Shown: positions 40,354 through 50,214, numbered from the stretch's first letter. The stretch: 64,000 nucleotides of DNA from Danxiaibacter flavus (GCF_041060425.1 NZ_JAULBC010000005.1:434001-498000), one strand, 5' to 3'. Program-made: numbers and translations. The notes: generated by a model not told the origin, from the sequence alone.

Positions 40354-42100
40354 TTTAAACAGCCTTACAGAGGCTCAGAAAAATAATACAGCAAAGGCAT
40401 TGCGAAAACTGGTGCGCTGGCTTGGCGAGGAACGTCGCGTACTTATATATGCTTTTATTACAATGATGATCACATCCGGTATTAACCTTACCGGTCCGTT
40501 AGTGATAGGTTATACAATTGACCATTATGTAGCAACAGGCAATTCTTCAGCGGTGATCACCAATTGTTTTGTTTTATTAGGATTGTATGCATTGTCATTC
40601 AGCACAAACTATCTGCAAACAAGATTGATGGGCGGCGTTGGTCAGCGTATATTGTTTAATTTACGTAACGGGCTTTTTACAAAACTTAACCAGCTGCCAC
40701 TTGCATTTTTCAACCAGAACAGAACGGGCGATTTAATATCAAGAATTAATAACGATACGGATAAGGTAAACCAGTTTTTCTCACAATCATTGATGCAGTT
40801 TGTTACCAACATTTTTATGATGTTGGGCTCTGCCATTTTTCTTATCGCCATCAATCCGCGTCTTGGCGCAGCTGCATTGGTTCCAGCTGTATTGATACTG
40901 CTCTTTATCCGCGTTATTTCACCTCTTGTAAAAAAGAGAAATGCACGTAACCTAAAATCAGGTGGTGCAATGAGTGCAGAGATCCAGGAGAGCTTGCAGA
41001 ATTTTAAAGCTATCATCGCGTTTAACAGAAGAGATTATTTCCGCCAGCGTTTTAACGAAGCAAGTACAGATAACTATAAGAGTGCAATTGGTGCCGGTTT
41101 GGTAAACAACATTTTTTTACCGGTGTTTACGTTCTGCTCTCACCTGGCGCAGTTGACGGTACTTATTTACGGGATCTTTCTTATTACACATGGAATGCTG
41201 ACTGTAGGTATCCTCATCAGCTATTTTGCATATGTGAGCAATTTTTATTTTCCGATCAGGCAACTGGCAACTATCTGGACAAGCTTCCAGGTTGCAATGG
41301 CAGGATGGGACAGGATCGCCGTTATTCTTGATCTTGAACCTGCAAAAGCACGCCCAGCGCTTGATGCAAAAGCTAGCCCAAATACATTACTGTCTTTTCA
41401 ACATGTACATTTTGGATATCCTGGAGGAGAGAAAGAAGTATTGCACAATGTAAGTTTCGAGTTACAGCGTGGAAAAACTTATGCTTTTGTTGGTCCTACA
41501 GGTGGAGGTAAATCAACTACAGCCTCACTGATGGCAGGCTTGTATAACCCAACAGGCGGAACTGTTCTGCTGAAGGGTAAAGACATGCAAGTGTATGATG
41601 GAGAGCAACGAACAGAAAGCATCGGGTTCATCTTGCAGGAGCCATTTCTGTTTAGCGGAACAGTAAAGGACAATATTCTGTACGGCAATAAAAAGTACGC
41701 ACATCTTTCCAATGAAGGTCTTGAAAAAGTAATTAAAGAAGCGCGACTTGAAGGATTGCTGGAAAAGTTTGAAGGCGGCCTGGAAAGCAATGTGTCTGAT
41801 GCAGATAGCGTAAGTCTTGGACAAAAGCAATTGATCGCATTTATGCGTGCAGTGCTCAGGCATCCTGAATTGTTGATATTGGATGAAGCAACAGCAAACA
41901 TTGATACACTAACTGAAAATCTGCTGGAAGACATATTGGAACATCTGCCGGATACAACGACAAGAGTAATAATTGCACACCGGTTAAATACAATTGAAAG
42001 CGCCGATGAAATCTTTTTTGTGAACGATGGCCGCATCAGCAGGGCAGGTAACTTCCAGGAAGCACTTGCCATGTTAATGCAGGAAGCGCGGGTGAGTTGA
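40343..42100 (+). CDS. ABC exporter half-transporter, catalytic-type NBD
   Basis: A 585-residue half-transporter, partner of the preceding gene. The membrane domain covers residues 30-325. The NBD has Walker A GPTGGGKS (384-391), catalytic Asp514-Glu515 (LLILDEATANID) and switch His546 (IIAHRLNTI), all intact, but the signature is VSLGQ (490-494), not LSGGQ. In a heterodimer its Walker motifs pair with the intact signature of the partner, giving one active and one degenerate ATP site. The ATG lies within the last codons of the upstream gene. Confidence 0.92.
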   Translation: MNYDLNSLTEAQKNNTAKALRKLVRWLGEERRVLIYAFITMMITSGINLTGPLVIGYTIDHYVATGNSSAVITNCFVLLGLYALSFSTNYLQTRLMGGVGQRILFNLRNGLFTKLNQLPLAFFNQNRTGDLISRINNDTDKVNQFFSQSLMQFVTNIFMMLGSAIFLIAINPRLGAAALVPAVLILLFIRVISPLVKKRNARNLKSGGAMSAEIQESLQNFKAIIAFNRRDYFRQRFNEASTDNYKSAIGAGLVNNIFLPVFTFCSHLAQLTVLIYGIFLITHGMLTVGILISYFAYVSNFYFPIRQLATIWTSFQVAMAGWDRIAVILDLEPAKARPALDAKASPNTLLSFQHVHFGYPGGEKEVLHNVSFELQRGKTYAFVGPTGGGKSTTASLMAGLYNPTGGTVLLKGKDMQVYDGEQRTESIGFILQEPFLFSGTVKDNILYGNKKYAHLSNEGLEKVIKEARLEGLLEKFEGGLESNVSDADSVSLGQKQLIAFMRAVLRHPELLILDEATANIDTLTENLLEDILEHLPDTTTRVIIAHRLNTIESADEIFFVNDGRISRAGNFQEALAMLMQEARVS

Positions 42101-42560
42101 GAAGCAAGCTTAAAGCCCAAAGCCTAAAGCTTAAAACTAAGTATGTACTCCCAATAAAACAATCTCGACTTTTTGATAAATGCGCGAATTTGATAACTAT
42201 TAACTTTTCTAAAATTAAACAGCAGTTCCAGGCTTTGAGCTTTAGGCTTTAAGCTTTGAACACCTATCACAGCTTAAATCATCATTTAAACTTAACAACC
42301 TTAGCTTTGATACACGTATAACGTACAACTTACAACAATCCTAAGTTCTAGGCTTTGAGCTTTAGGCTTTAAGCTTAGAAACCGGGAAATATCTCCACAT
42401 TTTTCAATAAAATCCCTTTTTAAGGACAACTTAAAAGGGATTTTTTGCTTTTAGTCCTTTGGTTTGAGTTTTGATAAAATTTATAATGGACCTGGTGTTG
42501 TTTTGTAAGAACCGGCACCGGGACATCTGTCAAAATATTTTCTAACCAAAAACCAGGATT
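42101..42560. repeat. Spacer of AAGCCTAAAGC-type repeats with a terminator
   Basis: An inverted copy at about 42105-42137 (AAGCTTAAAGCCCAAAGCCT...) faces two direct copies at about 42222-42260 and 42346-42383 (AGGCTTTGAGCTTTAGGCTT...). A terminator-like stem lies at 42409-42446. No gene. Confidence 0.7.
42409..42446 (+). terminator. Terminator after the ABC exporter pair
   Basis: AAATCCCTTTTTAAG / CTTAAAAGGGATTT stem followed by TTTGC, with a 5-nt loop. Confidence 0.75.
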
Positions 42561-42836
42561 ATGGATTACTACAAACTGGCATTTACGCTTAACTCAAACA
42601 AGTTAAACGGTATTAAGCTGAAAATGCTGACCGACATACTGGTTGAGGCTAAAATAACCAATAGCCTGCTGTCGAAACTTGTTGCTGAAAAGAATGGGAT
42701 TGACGCATCCGGTGGCGGTTTTTCGGAACAGGATGTTTTGAGAAAAGAATACACAAGAGATATATTAACCGCATTATATGCAAACGATGAAGAACTGCCC
42801 GACGAGATAAGGCAGCTGATGAAAGACGAAGAATAA
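42561..42836 (+). CDS. Small hypothetical protein
   Basis: A 91-residue, probably all-helical, acidic cytoplasmic protein (MDYYKLAFTLNSNKLNGIKL...). No signal, Cys or known motif. A short Gly-rich loop (GIDASGGGFSEQD) joins two helical halves. It is followed by its own terminator, which supports a real gene. Function unknown. Confidence 0.65.
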   Translation: MDYYKLAFTLNSNKLNGIKLKMLTDILVEAKITNSLLSKLVAEKNGIDASGGGFSEQDVLRKEYTRDILTALYANDEELPDEIRQLMKDEE

Positions 42837-42873
42837 ACACATAAACCATGTAACCATTCAAATGAATGGAATG

Positions 42874-42918
42874 AAAAAGGACAAGCGGTCGTTTAACCTG
42901 GTTGTCCTTTTGTTTTTT
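42874..42918 (+). terminator. Terminator after the 91-residue gene
   Basis: AAAAGGACAA / TTGTCCTTTT stem with a long loop, followed by GTTTTTT. Confidence 0.72.
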
Positions 42919-43163
42919 CAAAGTTGGTCTTTTCCGCGATTATCGTTATTTTCAGCCTTGTTCGGCTTGTGAGAAAACTGATGCATTATAGAGCCCTCAC
43001 CCTGGATCTGGATGCTTCAATGTAAAATAAATGTACCTTGTTTGTTATGCATCTTACCGATGCTTCATAATTACTTAACACGGAATTGCTTGTTTTGCCC
43101 CTTCGATAAGCTGTTGCTAATGCGCATGCAGCCCGTAACGGTTGCAGCCAGGTAAATTAATGT
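42919..43163. other. Spacer before the di-heme peroxidase gene
   Basis: Non-coding. One small hairpin TGCATCTTACCGATGC (about 43047) was noted. No clear promoter box or repeat. Confidence 0.4.
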
Positions 43164-44984
43164 ATGAAATTTATTGCCGGCATTTTTACAACTATATGCT
43201 GCATGGTTATTTATAGCAACCTTGCCGGTACTGAGCGCAGTTATTTAACCAGGGACAGAGCTGTGGACCGTTTTAATAATATTGCCAGAAAATTTTCCTC
43301 TGCAGCACTTGAACTAAAAAATTCTGTTGAACTATTAGATAGCTCTAACCCGTCAACAATTGCACATGCCAAGCAGGCTTTAAAACAATGCCGGCTGCAA
43401 TACAAAGGCATTGAATTTTTAATGGAATATTTTTTTAAAAGTGCAGCGGTAATTTATAATGGCCCGCCAAAATTTGAGGTGGAAGAACCTTATATGGAAT
43501 ACCAGGAGCCCACTGGTTTACAGGTAATAGAAGGCTTACTGTTTGAAAAAATTACCAATGAAAGTAAAGTGAGCCTTCGGGAGCAGGCGGATATTGTATA
43601 CTCGTCGGCTAAAGATCTTACTGCAACAATATTTGGATTTAAGGCCACGGATAATCAAATTCTGGAAAGCATAAAGCTGGAACTGATCCGTATTAATACG
43701 TTGGGGATTACTGGTTATGATGCGCCGTTACTTAAAACAGGCATTGAAGAATCTGAAGCCGCATTTCAATCCATACAATATGTGTTGTCAGTATTTGCAG
43801 AAGTTAATTCAAATGACAGTGTTGGAATATATTTATCAGGCAGTATAAAATACCTGCAGGACCATCCCGGTTTTGATGATTTTGACCGGCTGACGTTTCT
43901 AACGGAGTATGCCTTGCCGCTGGAACGGAACATCCATAAACTTATTAATGAAAAACATCTGGAGTTAAATACTTCCGCCGGAATTTTAAATTATGATGCC
44001 GGAGATCTTTTCAACGATGATGTAATTAACATCAATGCGTTCCCATCGTCAGACACGATCAATAATCAACACCTGGTTCAACTGGGAAAAAAATTGTTTT
44101 TTGAAAAAGCGTTGTCTGCCAATAACAAAATCAGTTGCGCAACATGTCATGATCCTGCAAAGCATTTTTCAGACGGATTGCCGAAGAGTGTGGCATTTGA
44201 CGGGCATTCTCATGTTACACGCAATGCACCTTCATTATTTTACGCAGGCTTTCAGTTTGGACAGTTTTGGGATGCAAGGGCGAAAACGCTGGAAGAACAG
44301 ATTCAAACAGTTGTTTCCAATCCATCAGAAATGAACAGCAACGGCGCTACTGTCGTTGGTAATTTATCTGCAAAATCATCTTATCATCCGGACTTTAAAA
44401 GAGCATTTTCTAATTTGCAGGATAGCCTGATCTCATTCAGAAAAGTGTCGCAAGCGATCGCTGCTTACGTGCGAACACTTAATCCAAGAACTTCAGCTTT
44501 TGATGATTACATAAAAGGTGATAAGTCGGCGCTGACAAAACAGCAAATAAAAGGATTCAATCTTTTTATGGGTAAGGCGCAATGTGGTACTTGCCATTTT
44601 GCACCGCTATTTAACGGACTTGTTCCTCCGCTATACAATATGTCGGAACTGGAAGTGTTAGGTACGCCTGCAAATGGTGATCTGGAAAAAGCATTGAATG
44701 ATACAGATAATGGGCGCTATAATTTTTTTCCGTTAGAAGTGTATCAAAAAGCATTTAAAACGCCAACAGTGCGTAATGCATCGGCAACAGCGCCATACAT
44801 GCACAATGGAGCATTTAAAACACTGGAAAAGGTTGTTGAGTTTTATAACAAAGGCGGCGGCAACGGAATTGGCCTGAATATAAAGGGCCAAACCTTGTCG
44901 TCAATTCCTTTAAATCTCAATGATGATGAGATAAAAGATATTGTGAGTTTCATCAACTCACTGGAGGATAAAGTGCCCGGATAA
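43164..44984 (+). CDS. Di-heme cytochrome c peroxidase-like protein with N-terminal helical domain
   Basis: A 606-residue exported protein (hydrophobic start FIAGIFTTICCMVIYSNLAG). Residues 30-285 form a helical domain with FLMEYFFKSAAVIYNGPPK and QEPTGLQVIEGLLFE, which recalls imelysin/EfeO-type domains. Residues 300-606 are a CcpA/MauG-type domain with heme sites CATCH (325-329) and CGTCH (474-478), FWDARAKTLEEQ and APYMHNGAFKTLEKVVEFYN. It probably reduces hydrogen peroxide or oxidises a partner in the periplasm. The next gene on the same strand encodes a secreted phosphatase 29 bp away, so they may be one operon. Confidence 0.88.
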   Translation: MKFIAGIFTTICCMVIYSNLAGTERSYLTRDRAVDRFNNIARKFSSAALELKNSVELLDSSNPSTIAHAKQALKQCRLQYKGIEFLMEYFFKSAAVIYNGPPKFEVEEPYMEYQEPTGLQVIEGLLFEKITNESKVSLREQADIVYSSAKDLTATIFGFKATDNQILESIKLELIRINTLGITGYDAPLLKTGIEESEAAFQSIQYVLSVFAEVNSNDSVGIYLSGSIKYLQDHPGFDDFDRLTFLTEYALPLERNIHKLINEKHLELNTSAGILNYDAGDLFNDDVININAFPSSDTINNQHLVQLGKKLFFEKALSANNKISCATCHDPAKHFSDGLPKSVAFDGHSHVTRNAPSLFYAGFQFGQFWDARAKTLEEQIQTVVSNPSEMNSNGATVVGNLSAKSSYHPDFKRAFSNLQDSLISFRKVSQAIAAYVRTLNPRTSAFDDYIKGDKSALTKQQIKGFNLFMGKAQCGTCHFAPLFNGLVPPLYNMSELEVLGTPANGDLEKALNDTDNGRYNFFPLEVYQKAFKTPTVRNASATAPYMHNGAFKTLEKVVEFYNKGGGNGIGLNIKGQTLSSIPLNLNDDEIKDIVSFINSLEDKVPG

Positions 44985-45013
44985 AGACAACAGATTTAAC
45001 AAGTATAACCAAC

Positions 45014-46639
45014 ATGATCGTGAAAAAACAATTATTTCTTGCACTGGCGGTTGCGGCTACTATGTCTGCCATTGCACAAAACACTCCGGCTAAAACAGAA
45101 CCGGCAAAAAGTGTTCAGGCACCCAAGCAGGAACGCAGGCCCGATGTATTGGCTGGCCTTATTCGCGGACCATATTTACAAATGGCGACAAGCAAAAGCA
45201 TCGTCATCCGCTGGCGCACAAATGCTTTAACAAGAAGTGTTGTAAACTTTGGTTCTTCAGAAAATAACCTGGATCAGCAAGCGGAAGATCCCGCGCTTAC
45301 TTTTGAACACCAGGTGCAACTTACCGGGTTATCTCCCAGAACAAAATATTATTATGCTATTGGTGGAGGTGCAGGTGATACATTGCAAAAAGGTAAAGAC
45401 AATTTTTTTGTGACACTCCCTGTTCCTGGCGATGAAGGTTTTTACCGGATTGGTATTTTGGGTGATTGTGGTAATAACTCCACCAACCAACGCCAGGTTC
45501 GCGACCAGGTTGAAAAATATATTGGTGATGATAAACCAATGGATGCATGGATCCTGTTAGGAGACAACGCCTATTCCAGTGGCACAGACCCTGAGTTCCA
45601 GGAAAAATTCTTCAACATCTACAGAGATAATTTTCTTAAAAAATATCCTTTGTTTCCTTCGCCCGGAAATCATGATTACAATGATTTTTATCGCTTTAAA
45701 GCCACAGCACAATCAACGCATGATATAGCGTATTATCAAAACTTTACTATGCCTACAAAAGGCGAAGCAGGGGGTGTTCCTTCTGGTACAGAAGCGTTTT
45801 ATTCTTTTGATATCGGTAATGTACATTTTCTCTCACTTGATTCTTACGGAAAGGAGGACAATGCCACACGATTGTATGATACAACCGGTGCGCAGGTAAA
45901 CTGGATAAAAAAAGATCTGGAAGCTTACAATCAGAATCCCAAACGCGGGTGGATAGTTGCTTACTGGCATCATCCTCCTTATACGATGGGATCACACAAT
46001 TCAGACAAAGAAGAAGAACTGGTTAAGATACGAGAGAATTTTATTCGCATTCTCGAGCGTTATGGGGTAGATCTTATCGTGTGCGGCCATAGTCATCTTT
46101 ATGAACGCTCCCGATTAATGCACGGACATTATGGAATGGAAGCAACTTTTAACGCAGCAACTAATAACCTCAGCACTTCATCGGCCTTGTATGACGGAAG
46201 TGATAATTCTTGTCCATATATAAAAAAATCAGGGGAACAGGGAACTGTTTATGTCGTTACAGGATCTGCAGGTGCTTCCGGGAAAAATCAACCAACCTAT
46301 CCGCATGATGCTTTCTATTATTCAAAATATGAGATTGGAGGCGCTTCTATGCTGGAAGTTCAGGGAAGTCGTCTTGAGTTGAAATGGATCTGCGCGGATG
46401 GCGTGATAAGGGACCATTTTGTAATGATGAAAGATGTAAATAAAACTCAGAAAATTCAGTTGAAAAAAGGCGAAACAACTACGCTTACCGCTTCTTTTGT
46501 TGGCGACTACAAATGGAACAAAAGTGCGGATACAGGCAGAAGCATTAAGGTAAAGCCGCCGGTTGGCAAAACAACTTATGAAGTACGCGATGCCAACAGT
46601 TGCGTTAAGGATATTTTTGAGATAACAGTTGCTAAGTAA
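45014..46639 (+). CDS. Purple-acid-phosphatase-like metallophosphoesterase, secreted
   Basis: A 541-residue exported enzyme. Signal peptide KKQLFLALAVAATMSAIAQ. Residues 48-140 are an N-terminal fibronectin-like PAP domain (GPYLQMATSKSIVIRWRTNA). The phosphatase domain has the five metal motifs: GILGDCGN, LLGDNAYSSG, GNHDYND, AYWHHPPY and VCGHSHLYERS. The last 80 residues form an Ig-like tail (TLTASFVGDYKWNKSADTGR). It likely hydrolyses phosphate esters outside the inner membrane. The link to the upstream peroxidase is positional only. Confidence 0.9.
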   Translation: MIVKKQLFLALAVAATMSAIAQNTPAKTEPAKSVQAPKQERRPDVLAGLIRGPYLQMATSKSIVIRWRTNALTRSVVNFGSSENNLDQQAEDPALTFEHQVQLTGLSPRTKYYYAIGGGAGDTLQKGKDNFFVTLPVPGDEGFYRIGILGDCGNNSTNQRQVRDQVEKYIGDDKPMDAWILLGDNAYSSGTDPEFQEKFFNIYRDNFLKKYPLFPSPGNHDYNDFYRFKATAQSTHDIAYYQNFTMPTKGEAGGVPSGTEAFYSFDIGNVHFLSLDSYGKEDNATRLYDTTGAQVNWIKKDLEAYNQNPKRGWIVAYWHHPPYTMGSHNSDKEEELVKIRENFIRILERYGVDLIVCGHSHLYERSRLMHGHYGMEATFNAATNNLSTSSALYDGSDNSCPYIKKSGEQGTVYVVTGSAGASGKNQPTYPHDAFYYSKYEIGGASMLEVQGSRLELKWICADGVIRDHFVMMKDVNKTQKIQLKKGETTTLTASFVGDYKWNKSADTGRSIKVKPPVGKTTYEVRDANSCVKDIFEITVAK

Positions 46640-46962
46640 GATTGACGTTCAATTGGCTCATCTTGCAACTCTCTGTGCAACTCCGTGTCTTCTCCTGTAT
46701 TTTCTCTGTGTAACCATAATTTTTATTCTATACCACGAACAATTAGTTACATAGAGAACGCTGAGAAGACACGGAGTTGCACAGAGAATAAACCTAAGTA
46801 CGCAATACATTCGAACCCGGGGACAATTTAGTTAAGAGCGGCAACACGACTGTTGCAATGTTCAGACCTCAAACCTCAAACCTTACGCCTGATACCGTCC
46901 CTTGCAATTCTCCCCAATTCCTGTTAATTTAATACAAGTCTCACACCTTTAAACCTACACGT
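46640..46962. repeat. Spacer with large CACAGAG-type palindrome
   Basis: A perfect 25-bp inverted repeat at 46670-46694 and 46763-46787 (TCTCTGTGCAACTCCGTGTC and on), extended inward with mismatches, makes a 118-bp hairpin. Farther on come words such as CAAACCTCAAACCTTACGCC (about 46870), also seen near 48715. No gene. Confidence 0.78.
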
Positions 46963-48681
46963 ATGACACTTAAAAGTATCCGGGATATAGATCTTACTCC
47001 CGATTCCGATAAAACTTATTTCAATATTGACAGGGAATGGCGCGAAGAATTCATTTACTTTTTAATGGTCGATCGTTTTCATGACGGTGCTGCGCGTTCG
47101 CCCGTTTTATCTACCGAAAGATCGAAAGGATTTACTACCGGCAACGATTTTTACGGTGGCAAAATAAAAGGCATCACCAATAACCTAAATTATATTGCCG
47201 GATTAGGCTGCACAGCAATCTGGTTATCGCCGGTGTTTGAAAACAACGACAAGTCTTATCATGGCTATTCAATAAAAAATTACTTACAGATCGATCCCAA
47301 CTTCGGAACGAAAGAAGACCTGGTTGAATTGGTGCAAGCAGCGCACAATTTTCAAAAAGATGGCAAACCATTTCCAATCAGAATAATCCTGGATGTTGTT
47401 ATAAACCATTCGGGTGATAACTGGTTTTATAAAAATGAAGATCAGCCCGGTGTTAATCCTTATTTGTACTATGATGATATCACATTTGATTTCGGCAACT
47501 GGAAATCTGATGATCATCCTGTGCCGCAGGAACTAAGAAATCAGGATCTCTATCACCGCAAAGGGAGAATAACAGATAACGGTTATGATCGCTATCCTGA
47601 AAATCAGCATGGTGACTTATTTGGGCTGAAAGATTATGCAAACGATGATGATGAAGCAGGTTCTGAGTTGATCAATATTTTGATTAAAAGCCATTGTTAC
47701 TGGATCCGTGAAGCCGATATTGACGGTTTTCGCGTTGATGCAGTAAAACATATGGGAGAATTGGCCTGCTCACGCTTTTGCTCAAACATTCGTGAATATG
47801 CGTACAGCCTCGGAAAAAGAAATTTCTTTCTGTTTGGTGAACTGGCAGTCAGCAGTGATGATATTTATAACAGGTATCTCGGACAAAATACTTCGCAAAC
47901 CGACGGCAACAGAACTGTGTTCTTTGGTATTAATTCATTACTTGATTTCAGGCTGGCGCAGGGTGACGGAGAAAATGCAGCATTGCGGGAAGTAATTACA
48001 GGAAATGCTGGTCCCGAAACGCTTTACAACCGCCTTTCCGCGCAGGAACATCGTGCGCTGAACCGTGGAGAGATTGGCCGGTATCTCGTAACTTTTATTG
48101 ACAACCACGACAGCTTTTGGCAGGATGGACGTATCGCTTTTTCCGCCAACGATAAGCAGGTAATTGCCGGCATTGGCTATTTGCTTTGCAGCTTGGGAAC
48201 GCCTTGCATTTTTTATGGAACGGAACAGGGATTTGATGGAAGCGGCGGCGATATTCAAATGCGCGAAGCAATGTTTGATAACCAGGATCCGTCAAAGGAC
48301 TTGCTAAACACAGCCTGTAATATTTATGCTGAAATAGCAAAGATTGCCAATGTAATGCGCAACACCACGCCTTTGAGATTTGGTAGAATGTATTTCCGCC
48401 AGACATCTGAAAACGGAACCGATTTTAATTTTCCATCCGGCAATGATTATACGCTCGCCTTTTCACGGATTTTATATGGAAAAGAAATATTGGTTGCCTA
48501 CAATGTTTCTGCCAGCGAAAGAACCGACTGCATTATCGTTGATGCAACATATCATCGGCCAAATGACCAGCTACAATTTCTATATGGTGGTGATGGTGCT
48601 GTTACTGTACAACAATCGCCGGCTGGTGCTGTTTATGTACAGTTAGTACTTTCTCCCCGTCAATTTGTTATTCTCGGTTAA
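46963..48681 (+). CDS. Alpha-amylase family glycoside hydrolase (GH13)
   Basis: A 572-residue cytoplasmic protein (no signal peptide). The (beta/alpha)8 barrel starts at IYFLMVDRFHDG. GH13 regions: region I LDVVINHS (about 143-150), region II DGFRVDAVKH with nucleophile Asp259, region III FLFGELAV with acid/base Glu293, region IV FIDNHDSF with Asp383. A B-domain with DDITFDFGNW lies between. It hydrolyses or transfers alpha-glucan; specificity (maltodextrin, trehalose or other) cannot be settled from sequence alone. A beta-sandwich C-domain ends the protein. Confidence 0.92.
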   Translation: MTLKSIRDIDLTPDSDKTYFNIDREWREEFIYFLMVDRFHDGAARSPVLSTERSKGFTTGNDFYGGKIKGITNNLNYIAGLGCTAIWLSPVFENNDKSYHGYSIKNYLQIDPNFGTKEDLVELVQAAHNFQKDGKPFPIRIILDVVINHSGDNWFYKNEDQPGVNPYLYYDDITFDFGNWKSDDHPVPQELRNQDLYHRKGRITDNGYDRYPENQHGDLFGLKDYANDDDEAGSELINILIKSHCYWIREADIDGFRVDAVKHMGELACSRFCSNIREYAYSLGKRNFFLFGELAVSSDDIYNRYLGQNTSQTDGNRTVFFGINSLLDFRLAQGDGENAALREVITGNAGPETLYNRLSAQEHRALNRGEIGRYLVTFIDNHDSFWQDGRIAFSANDKQVIAGIGYLLCSLGTPCIFYGTEQGFDGSGGDIQMREAMFDNQDPSKDLLNTACNIYAEIAKIANVMRNTTPLRFGRMYFRQTSENGTDFNFPSGNDYTLAFSRILYGKEILVAYNVSASERTDCIIVDATYHRPNDQLQFLYGGDGAVTVQQSPAGAVYVQLVLSPRQFVILG

Positions 48682-48779
48682 TCGACATAAATGGCATTGG
48701 GACTATGCCTCAAACCTTAAACCTTACACCTCATAGCTTAGAAGAATCCGCATTGATTGCTATCTTTAAATAAAAAATC

Positions 48780-49631
48780 ATGGTAGCATTTTTAGGAATG
48801 GGCCTTTTAGGTTCAAACTTCGTAAGAGCGATGATAAAAAAGGGAGCGCAGGTTAATGTTTGGAACAGAACAGCATCTAAAGCCAAAGCACTTGAACAAT
48901 ACGGCGCGAAGGCTTTTGAAAATATTGCCGATGCGGTAAAAGATGCCGGTGTGATTCATGTAACATTAAAAGACGATGACACAGTAAATGAAGTGCTTGA
49001 AATGATAAAACCGGCGCTTAAAACCGGCGCAACCATTATAGATCATACAACAACATCCGCAAACGGAGCCATTGAGCGTACAAAATATTGGAAAGAACTT
49101 GGCTTTACTTATCTGCACGCCCCGGTATTTATGGGTCCGCAAAACGCATTGGAAAGCACCGGCTATATGTTAGTCTCCGGCGACCAGGAAGTGATTCGTA
49201 AATGGCAGCAGGAGCTGGCAAAGATGACAGGTAAAGTGATCAACTTTGGCGAAGAAGAAGGCAGGGCCGCTGCAATGAAATTAATTGGCAACTCTTTCCT
49301 CGTTGCATTTACGGCAGGAATTGTGGATGCATTGGCTTTAGGTAAGGCACAGAACGTACCGGTAAGTGATATAGCAACCTTGTTTGATTCATGGAATCCC
49401 GCTGCGATGTTGCCTGCAAGATTACAAAGAGTTTCTGGCGGCAAGTATGATAACCCTTCCTGGGAACTTAGCATGGCAAGAAAAGACACGCAGTTATTCA
49501 TGAATGCTGCAGATGCTGCAGGTGTTAACCTGGTAGTGATCCCGAGTATAGCAAAGCAAATGGACAAGTGGATAGAAAAAGGTTTTGGCAATAGCGACTG
49601 GACGATAATTGGGAAAGATGTAGCAGGATAA
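48780..49631 (+). CDS. NAD(P)-dependent beta-hydroxyacid dehydrogenase
   Basis: A 283-residue protein of the 3-hydroxyisobutyrate/6-phosphogluconate dehydrogenase superfamily. The cofactor site is MVAFLGMGLLGSNFVRAMIK with an Asn-Arg-Thr (VWNRT) that favours NADP. IDHTTTSANGAIERTKYWKE is the substrate-binding segment (usual D.ST..P), FLHAPVFMGPQNALE-type follows, and the catalytic Lys is in GRAAAMKLIGNSFLVAF. Close relatives act on succinic or glyoxylic semialdehyde; the substrate here is unknown. Confidence 0.9.
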   Translation: MVAFLGMGLLGSNFVRAMIKKGAQVNVWNRTASKAKALEQYGAKAFENIADAVKDAGVIHVTLKDDDTVNEVLEMIKPALKTGATIIDHTTTSANGAIERTKYWKELGFTYLHAPVFMGPQNALESTGYMLVSGDQEVIRKWQQELAKMTGKVINFGEEEGRAAAMKLIGNSFLVAFTAGIVDALALGKAQNVPVSDIATLFDSWNPAAMLPARLQRVSGGKYDNPSWELSMARKDTQLFMNAADAAGVNLVVIPSIAKQMDKWIEKGFGNSDWTIIGKDVAG

Positions 49632-49727
49632 TGTGCGAAGTTAGATGTACGATGTACGATGTAGGATGTGGGAATGTGTCGACTTGCTCAGGAGTTGCGG
49701 GCCTGGATGGATGTTTCGCAATCCCTG

Positions 49728-49790
49728 CTCAAGTTTGGTGACCGCCTTTGTTGGTATGCCGCATAGCAATTGTGTGCGGCGTACCAACAA
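49728..49790 (+). repeat. GGTATGCCG palindromic repeat, copy 1
   Basis: A 16-bp stem TTGTTGGTATGCCGCA / TGCGGCGTACCAACAA with a single mismatch, preceded by CTCAAGTTTGGTGACCGCC. The same order of words recurs at 50435-50499. Confidence 0.7.
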
Positions 49791-49875
49791 TATATGCGCA
49801 GTTTAGAAAAATAGCATAACGAAGGCGAAGTTATTATTGAATCCCTACTACGATCACGCGTCCTTATCAAAATAT

Positions 49876-50214
49876 TTAACTCAGTGCGTCCATCCGAAAC
49901 AAAAACATAGATTGGCTGGATATTCTCTCTATTATTCCCTCCGCTTCCATATCCAATTTAACCGACTCCATAAACCATTCAACAGAGCCTTCAAAGACAA
50001 TCTGTTTCTTCTCAAAATATTCCACTACGCTTTGCAAAAGCATTTTGTGTGATAACTCACGACCTCCTTGCAGACTTTTCAGGATTGCCTGCCTGATAAG
50101 CAAATATTTTTCCTTATCCATGCGGACTGCGTGTTTTCCTGCAGGATGTTTAAGCTGAATTTTTCCAGACTTTTTTGATGTCGCCGACGAGTACGTTTTC
50201 AGGTCTTTTGTCAT
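49876..50214 (-). CDS. Hypothetical protein, DUF6958-like
   Basis: A 112-residue basic protein. IQLKHPAGKHAVRMDKEKYL, LIRQAILKSLQGGRELSHKM and FEGSVEWFMESVKLDMEAEG suggest a small winged-helix-like fold that I associate with the DUF6958 family. No catalytic motif. The gene is bracketed by two copies of a palindromic repeat (49.73 and 50.44 kb). Confidence 0.75.
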   Translation of the reverse strand: MTKDLKTYSSATSKKSGKIQLKHPAGKHAVRMDKEKYLLIRQAILKSLQGGRELSHKMLLQSVVEYFEKKQIVFEGSVEWFMESVKLDMEAEGIIERISSQSMFLFRMDALS

